Shown in pieces: positions 59,423-64,000 of a stretch of DNA of 64,000 nt (positions are counted from its first letter, which is position 1; every line of letters begins with the position of its first letter). This DNA is from Pseudomonadales bacterium (GTDB lineage: Bacteria > Pseudomonadota > Gammaproteobacteria > Pseudomonadales > Ketobacteraceae), in the NCBI GenBank assembly GCA_002708905.1, contig PAPM01000024.1:224374-288373 (forward strand). The letters run 5' to 3'. The notes below the pieces were generated by a model. That model did no database searches. It saw only the letters and a program-made list of their open reading frames with translations, and was not told the origin of the DNA. The translations under genes were made by a program, and so were the position numbers.

Positions 59423-61789
59423 TTGAGCAATTATGTAATTTGGTTCCAGGATCTATCTAAAAACGATATTGAGAAGGTTGGAGGAAAGAACGCCTCTCTC
59501 GGCGAAATGATCAGTAACCTTTCCGGCGCAGGCGTTTCTGTGCCAGGTGGCTTTGCCACAACCGCCGAAGCCTATCGCGAATTCCTTGAACAAAGTGGAT
59601 TGGATAAAAAAATCCACGACCAGTTAGACAAGCTTGATATCAATGACGTGAATCAACTTGCCGAAGCCGGCAGGGAAATTCGGGAATCCATCCTTAACAC
59701 TCCATTACAACCGGCCCTGGAAAAAGCCATTCGTGAAGCCTATGCCAAGCTGCAGGATGGCAACGACAACATATCGGTTGCTGTGCGCTCTTCAGCAACG
59801 GCAGAAGATCTGCCGGATGCGTCCTTCGCCGGCCAGCAAGAGACCTTCCTGAATATCCATGGCGCTGATAACGTTCTCCATGCAGTGAAAGAAGTGTTTG
59901 CTTCCCTGTTCAACGATCGCGCCATTTCCTATCGTGTTCATCAGGGATTTGAACATCGTCATGTGGCGCTGTCTGCGGGTATTCAGCGTATGGTTCGTAG
60001 TGAAACCGGGTCCAGTGGTGTCATGTTCTCCCTGGATACTGAATCCGGTTTTCGCGATGTTGTGTTCATTACTGCTGCTTACGGCCTCGGTGAAACCGTG
60101 GTACAAGGCCAGGTTAACCCCGATGAGTTCTACGTCCACAAGCCTACATTGGCTGCCGGCCGTCCCGCTATTCTGCGGCGTAACCTCGGCAGTAAAGCGG
60201 TAAAAATGATTTACGGCAGTGCCAAGAAAGCTGGTAAGTCCGTTGAAACGGTCGATGTGGAGAAAGAGGATCGTTCCCGTTTCTCCATTACGGATGAGCA
60301 GGTCCAGGAACTGGCCAAACAGTGCATGATCATCGAAAAGCACTATGACCATCCGGTGGATGTGGAATGGGCCCTGGATGGCGACGACGGCCAACTGTAC
60401 ATCGTGCAGGCCCGTCCTGAAACGGTTAAGAGCCGCCAGACCAATGTTATGGAGCGTTACCTGCTGAAAGAGAAGGGTAAAGTTCTGGTGGAGGGCCGCT
60501 CCATTGGCCATCGTATCGGAAGTGGGGCGGTCAAGTTAGTGACCAGCCTGCGGGAAATGGACAAGGTTCAAACCGGAGACGTGCTGGTTACCGATATGAC
60601 CGATCCGGATTGGGAGCCGATCATGAAGCGGGCTTCTGCGATCGTCACCAACCGTGGTGGCCGTACCTGTCATGCTGCGATTATCGCCCGCGAACTGGGT
60701 ATTCCCGCAGTGGTGGGATGTGGTGATGCGACTGACATTCTGCAGGAAGGCCAGGAAGTCACAGTGTCCTGTGCGGAAGGGGATACCGGCCTTGTTTACG
60801 ATGGCAAGCTGGTATTTGATGTACAGAAGAACTCGATTGAGTCCATGCCGGATTTACCGTTCAAAATTATGATGAACGTTGGTAATCCTGATCGTGCGTT
60901 CGATTTCCAGGCGCTGCCAAACGAGGGTATTGGTCTGGCCCGCCTGGAATTCATTATTAACCGCATGATCGGCGTGCACCCGAAAGCGTTGTTGAATTTC
61001 GAAACCCTGCCGAAGGATGTGAAACAAGCGGTTCAGCGTCGCATCTCAGGCTATCCCGGCCCGGTTGAGTTCTATATCGAAAAATTGGTGGAAGGGGTGT
61101 CCACACTGGCGGCATCTTTCTATCCCAAGAAAGTCATCGTCCGCCTTTCCGACTTCAAATCCAATGAGTACGCCAACCTGATCGGCGGTAAGTTGTATGA
61201 GCCTGAGGAAGAGAATCCCATGCTGGGCTTCCGCGGTGCTTCCCGCTACATCTCCGAAAGTTTTCGCGATTGTTTCGAGCTTGAATGTCGCGCCATGAAG
61301 AAAGTGCGCGAGGAAATGGGCCTGGACAATGTGGAGCTGATGGTGCCTTTCGTACGCACCGTGGGTGAAGCTGAACAGGTTATCAAGCTGCTGGAAGCCA
61401 ATGGCCTTAAGCGTGGAGAGAACGGTTTGCGCGTGATCATGATGTGCGAATTACCTACCAATGCGCTGTTGGCTGATGAGTTCCTGGAACATTTCGACGG
61501 CTTCTCTATTGGGTCCAATGATTTAACCCAGTTGACGCTTGGTCTTGACCGGGATTCCGGTATCGTATCCCACCTGTTTGACGAGCGTGACCCTGCCGTA
61601 AAAGCTCTGCTGAAAAAGGCTATTGAGGCTTGTATCAAGGCAAACAAGTATGTGGGCATCTGTGGTCAGGGGCCTTCCGATCATCCTGATCTTGCCCGCT
61701 GGTTAATGGATATTGGTATTAACAGTGTATCGCTGAATCCCGATTCAGTGCTGGATACCTGGTTCTATCTGGCGGAAAACCACACTTGA
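59423..61789 (+). CDS. ppsA: Phosphoenolpyruvate synthase
   Basis: PpsA makes phosphoenolpyruvate from pyruvate and ATP, opening gluconeogenesis from three-carbon and acetate-type substrates. The 788-residue protein (E. coli 792) has the N-terminal nucleotide-binding domain ([35 protein letters not shown]), the swivelling phosphohistidine domain with H417 in [15 protein letters not shown], and the C-terminal PEP/pyruvate barrel ([29 protein letters not shown]). The preceding threonine in GGRTCH is the PpsR target. The start codon is TTG 59423 behind GGGAG. A bidirectional terminator follows. Confidence 0.97.
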   Translation: MSNYVIWFQDLSKNDIEKVGGKNASLGEMISNLSGAGVSVPGGFATTAEAYREFLEQSGLDKKIHDQLDKLDINDVNQLAEAGREIRESILNTPLQPALEKAIREAYAKLQDGNDNISVAVRSSATAEDLPDASFAGQQETFLNIHGADNVLHAVKEVFASLFNDRAISYRVHQGFEHRHVALSAGIQRMVRSETGSSGVMFSLDTESGFRDVVFITAAYGLGETVVQGQVNPDEFYVHKPTLAAGRPAILRRNLGSKAVKMIYGSAKKAGKSVETVDVEKEDRSRFSITDEQVQELAKQCMIIEKHYDHPVDVEWALDGDDGQLYIVQARPETVKSRQTNVMERYLLKEKGKVLVEGRSIGHRIGSGAVKLVTSLREMDKVQTGDVLVTDMTDPDWEPIMKRASAIVTNRGGRTCHAAIIARELGIPAVVGCGDATDILQEGQEVTVSCAEGDTGLVYDGKLVFDVQKNSIESMPDLPFKIMMNVGNPDRAFDFQALPNEGIGLARLEFIINRMIGVHPKALLNFETLPKDVKQAVQRRISGYPGPVEFYIEKLVEGVSTLAASFYPKKVIVRLSDFKSNEYANLIGGKLYEPEEENPMLGFRGASRYISESFRDCFELECRAMKKVREEMGLDNVELMVPFVRTVGEAEQVIKLLEANGLKRGENGLRVIMMCELPTNALLADEFLEHFDGFSIGSNDLTQLTLGLDRDSGIVSHLFDERDPAVKALLKKAIEACIKANKYVGICGQGPSDHPDLARWLMDIGINSVSLNPDSVLDTWFYLAENHT

Positions 61790-61816
61790 TACTTGCTTGA
61801 GTCCGGTCTTGAAAAC

Positions 61817-61844
61817 AAAAAGGGGAGCTGTCGCCCCCCTTTTT
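61817..61844. terminator. Bidirectional terminator between ppsA and hisI
   Basis: GGGG (61822-61825) pairs with CCCC (61836-61839), followed by one mismatch and an inner GC/GC pair around a TGTC loop. A-run and T-run flanks extend the stem on both sides and allow termination from either direction. Confidence 0.88.
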
Positions 61845-61866
61845 GTTGCACAGGTGTCTCGCGAGA

Positions 61867-62301
61867 TTATTTTTTGTACAGCTCTTCGGGGGGGATCAGG
61901 ACCTCTCCGCTGATCTTTACGCTTTCCCCTTCCACCGCGTAGAAGAAGCAGTTCCGTCGCCCGGTATGGCAAGCAGGCCCTGTCTGATCCACTTGCATTA
62001 GCACAGTATCCCCGTCGCAGTCCAAAGCCAGGCTTTTGAGCTCCTGTACCTGTCCGCTGCTTTCGCCTTTACGCCATAACCCGCCCCGTGAACGGGACCA
62101 ATAGCAGACCCGGCCGGTTTTCAGGGTTTCTTTTAATGCCTCGAGGTTCATCCAGGCCATCATCAGAACTTCTTTGCTGTCAAATTGCTGGGCGATAGCA
62201 GGAATCAATCCCTGTTCATTAAATTTGATTGAGCCAAGCATGTTCTCAAGCGGTGTGGTGAAGCCATCTTCGTTTCGTTCAAACTCTTTAAAGTGGTTCA
62301 T
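61867..62301 (-). CDS. hisI: Phosphoribosyl-AMP cyclohydrolase
   Basis: HisI opens the purine ring of phosphoribosyl-AMP in histidine biosynthesis. The 144-residue protein has the Mg/Zn motifs VLMMAWMNLEAL, VCYWSRSRGGLWRKGESSG, LDCDGDTVLMQV and ACHTGRRNCFF. An N-terminal extension of about 20 residues (MNHFKEFERNEDGFTTPLEN) precedes the usual start. No hisE or other his genes are adjacent, which is unusual because hisI normally sits with hisE or the his operon. A second hisI elsewhere in the genome is possible. It is divergent from the cyclase-FHA gene. Confidence 0.9.
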   Translation of the reverse strand: MNHFKEFERNEDGFTTPLENMLGSIKFNEQGLIPAIAQQFDSKEVLMMAWMNLEALKETLKTGRVCYWSRSRGGLWRKGESSGQVQELKSLALDCDGDTVLMQVDQTGPACHTGRRNCFFYAVEGESVKISGEVLIPPEELYKK

Positions 62302-62355
62302 GATTTTTTACAGTTTCAAATAGTTTTGTATACTTGCAATAATAACGTACATCAA

Positions 62356-63327
62356 ATGATGCGGGCCAATATCTTGTCAAAACCAGTGCCGGATCGAGGG
62401 CAGGGGAGCTTGCCTGATCAAATTGTCATAATGTTTGCGGATGTATCCGGTAGCACTCAGCTGTATGAGCGCCTGGGAGATACGGACGCCCATGAATGTA
62501 TAGCGAAATCGTTGCAGCGCATTATCCACCACGCACAGCATCATAACGGACATTTGGTGGAAACCATCGGCGATGAAGCCATGCTGATGTTTGCCAGGGT
62601 CGAAGATGCCACGTTAGCGGCTTTGGATATACAGCGACATTTCTTTTCCATTCCCATTCATAACGGGCATTTTATCAAGATTCGGATTGGCTACCATTTT
62701 GGGCCAATTGAATATGATGAAGGCCATCCTTTTGGTGATACGGTGAATGTGGCCGCTCGAGTGGCTTCCCTCTGCGAAGCCAGCCGCATTATCGCAACGG
62801 ATGAAACCCTGAGTGGCCTGGATGATGCCGAGTTTCAACTGCGACCCTACCAGACCGCGAGGGTAAAGGGGAAGTCCAAACCTATTCGGGTTCGAGAAGT
62901 GGTCTGGGATCGGGAGGATGCCACTTCTCTTGTCAACGCGACCCAGATGACTCAGATCACCCAGATTGAGCGGGCTCCACTCCACGTTCAGCTCTATTAC
63001 CAGGGAAAAGTGTATGATCTGATAGCAGGTCAGAATGCCTTTGTTATTGGCCGTGGCAACAATTGTGATCTTGTGATTGACAGCAACCTGGCTTCACGGG
63101 CTCACGCCAAAATTGAATTTCGATGGGGTGATGTGGTGTTGGTGGATCACAGTACCAACGGCACCTTTGTTGAAGGCCAGAGAGGAAAGCGGGAAGGGGA
63201 TGGTGTATCGCTGCGGCTCCACCGCAGGGAAACCACCTTGCAGGGCACTGGCAAGATAGGAATCGGTACGACCATCGACAAGGCAACTGAGGTAAACTTG
63301 CTAGGATTCAAAGTCGTACCGAACTAA
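62356..63327 (+). CDS. Class III nucleotide cyclase fused to FHA domain
   Basis: The 323-residue soluble protein starts at ATG 62356 (or 62359). The N-terminal class III cyclase domain (about residues 22-180) has the metal aspartates D29 (FADVSGST) and D73 (TIGDEAMLMF) and the transition-state pair N131 and R135 (GDTVNVAARV). The purine-selecting positions are E69 (VETIGDE) and H124 (GHPFGDT), not the Lys/Asp of adenylate cyclases. After a TQMTQITQIE linker comes an FHA domain (about residues 215-320) with R233 (IGRGN), S247/R248/H250 (ASRAHA) and N268 (STNGT), which binds phosphothreonine. Product and partner are unknown. Confidence 0.85.
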   Translation: MMRANILSKPVPDRGQGSLPDQIVIMFADVSGSTQLYERLGDTDAHECIAKSLQRIIHHAQHHNGHLVETIGDEAMLMFARVEDATLAALDIQRHFFSIPIHNGHFIKIRIGYHFGPIEYDEGHPFGDTVNVAARVASLCEASRIIATDETLSGLDDAEFQLRPYQTARVKGKSKPIRVREVVWDREDATSLVNATQMTQITQIERAPLHVQLYYQGKVYDLIAGQNAFVIGRGNNCDLVIDSNLASRAHAKIEFRWGDVVLVDHSTNGTFVEGQRGKREGDGVSLRLHRRETTLQGTGKIGIGTTIDKATEVNLLGFKVVPN

Positions 63328-63333
63328 CGCCGA

Positions 63334-63573
63334 TCAGGATTGTTTCAATTCCCGTTCAATTCGCTCCAGTGCCTGAGTGACCTTTTGAAGCTCTTCATTG
63401 GTGACCCGACTGATTTCTTCCAGTACCTCTGCATTTTCCAGTTGAATGGCCTGTTCCTCAGAGTCAGCCGATAAACCACTCCGATAATCTCTTTTGATTG
63501 CCTCCAGCCGCTGAAGCAGCTCGTCGCGCTTCGCAGTCAGTTCTGCTTGCTTTTGTGCCAAATCAACTGTCAT
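63334..63573 (-). CDS. DksA/TraR-like coiled-coil protein lacking the zinc finger
   Basis: The 79-residue protein is almost entirely helical, and the central segment LSADSEEQAIQLENAEVLEEISR is typical of small DksA/TraR-family proteins. The C-terminal four-cysteine zinc finger that normally follows is missing: the protein stops after a helix (ALERIERELKQS) and has no cysteine. Whether it still enters the RNA polymerase secondary channel is unknown. No frameshift or continuation was seen downstream. It converges with the cyclase-FHA gene with a 6-base gap. Confidence 0.6.
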   Translation of the reverse strand: MTVDLAQKQAELTAKRDELLQRLEAIKRDYRSGLSADSEEQAIQLENAEVLEEISRVTNEELQKVTQALERIERELKQS

Positions 63574-63658
63574 GTAATCACTCTCCCGGTGTAAAAAACA
63601 ATCTTAAGATAGTTCTATTTAGATACTGTTGATCATAATCAAATCCTGATTCATCTGG

Positions 63659-63898
63659 CTACCCCGGGCGACCATCTACCCTCGGGGCCGTTAATATTTC
63701 AGTATAACGCCAGATAAACAGGCCAAAGCTGATGGTCCAAAGTACAGCGCTCATCACTATGCCCGCGCGCCATGGAATACATTCAGCTGCTGTCACCACC
63801 CGCAAAATGGCGCACAGCTGAATCAGAATGAAAGCCAGGCTGATAAATCTTGGCAAGTTCAATGGCCGCCCGGTATGACCCAGGGAGACCCGACTCAT
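63659..63898 (-). pseudogene. C-terminal NnrS-like fragment
   Basis: The 79-residue frame begins MSRVSLGHTGRPLNLPRFISL, has two membrane helices and ends SFGLFIWRYTEILTAPRVDGRPG. These are the last segments of NnrS, a haem- and copper-containing membrane protein of about 400 residues induced by nitric oxide. The frame upstream contains an in-frame TAA (minus strand, 63944-63946) and no further NnrS sequence is seen before the window end, so most of the gene is missing. It may be a decayed remnant, or a short protein derived from NnrS that is still expressed. Confidence 0.6.
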
Positions 63899-64000
63899 TA
63901 CCCCTAGCCCGGATATTTCACTAAAAGAAGGAGGCGGAACCGTTTAACCCTTATAATGTAGGTGCTTAAGCCAAAAAACAAGGACGGTCCCGCCATGACA

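Noticed and set aside
63952..64000. TATAAT at 63952-63957 and an ATG at 63994 as the start of another gene
   Set aside because: Only two codons lie inside the window and the -35 region is not TTGACA-like, so a gene cannot be supported.

Overview
This is a chromosomal core-genome window from a gammaproteobacterium related to the Pseudomonadales. The gene order acnB, lpxH-ppiB-folD, tRNA genes, tig-clpP-clpX-lon-hupB-ppiD, a yej/npp-type peptide ABC transporter with two binding proteins, mltD, gloB, methyltransferase, rnhA, dnaQ, fimL, nudC is, from memory, that of Pseudomonas aeruginosa. So are cysI with its DUF934 partner, metH, nfuA, and the cysB / CxxC protein / cysH / thrH / pabB / ppsR / ppsA block. 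FimL is close to diagnostic for this part of the tree. Base composition looks near 50% GC, lower than in Pseudomonas, which suggests a marine or hydrocarbon-associated relative rather than a true Pseudomonas (inference). I saw no insertion sequence, prophage, integrase or CRISPR array.

Layout: bases 1-6918 hold the end of an outer-membrane beta-barrel gene, acnB, a lipid A-type acyltransferase, miaE, lpxH, ppiB and folD. Bases 7057-7448 hold a promoter and tRNA-Pro, tRNA-Arg and tRNA-His. Bases 7561-16520 hold the protein quality-control block tig, clpP, clpX, lon, hupB, tRNA-Asp and ppiD, with sigma-32-like promoters before clpP and lon. Bases 16601-24071 are a minus-strand peptide ABC transporter with tandem binding proteins. 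Bases 24234-30433 hold an HDOD-GAF protein, mltD, gloB, a methyltransferase, rnhA and dnaQ. A 286-base structured leader precedes fimL, then nudC, a membrane protein, sohB and an AcuI-type reductase.

Bases 36091-38667 hold the most distinctive unit: a Fur-box-like site followed by a porin, a periplasmic protein with an FMN-attachment motif and a PepSY-type membrane protein, which reads as an iron-linked flavin electron-transfer operon. Next come a Kef-type antiporter, an ArsM-like methyltransferase, DUF934-cysI, a DUF2970 protein, a MATE exporter and metH on the minus strand. nfuA follows, with an IscR type-1-like site. The last part holds DAHP synthase, a 5'-nucleotidase, a Usp protein, a TSUP permease, cysB, a CxxC protein, cysH, thrH, pabB, ppsR/ppsA, hisI, a class III cyclase fused to an FHA domain, a zinc-finger-less DksA-like protein and a C-terminal fragment of NnrS.

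Two themes recur. Sulfur assimilation is represented by cysI, DUF934, cysB, cysH and perhaps the TSUP permease, with metH as a methionine link. Proteostasis is represented by tig, clpXP, lon, ppiD and ppiB. No intergenic gap exceeds 300 bases. The largest (13728-14024, 30434-30719, 52220-52503, 59141-59422) are described by the regulatory entries placed in them.
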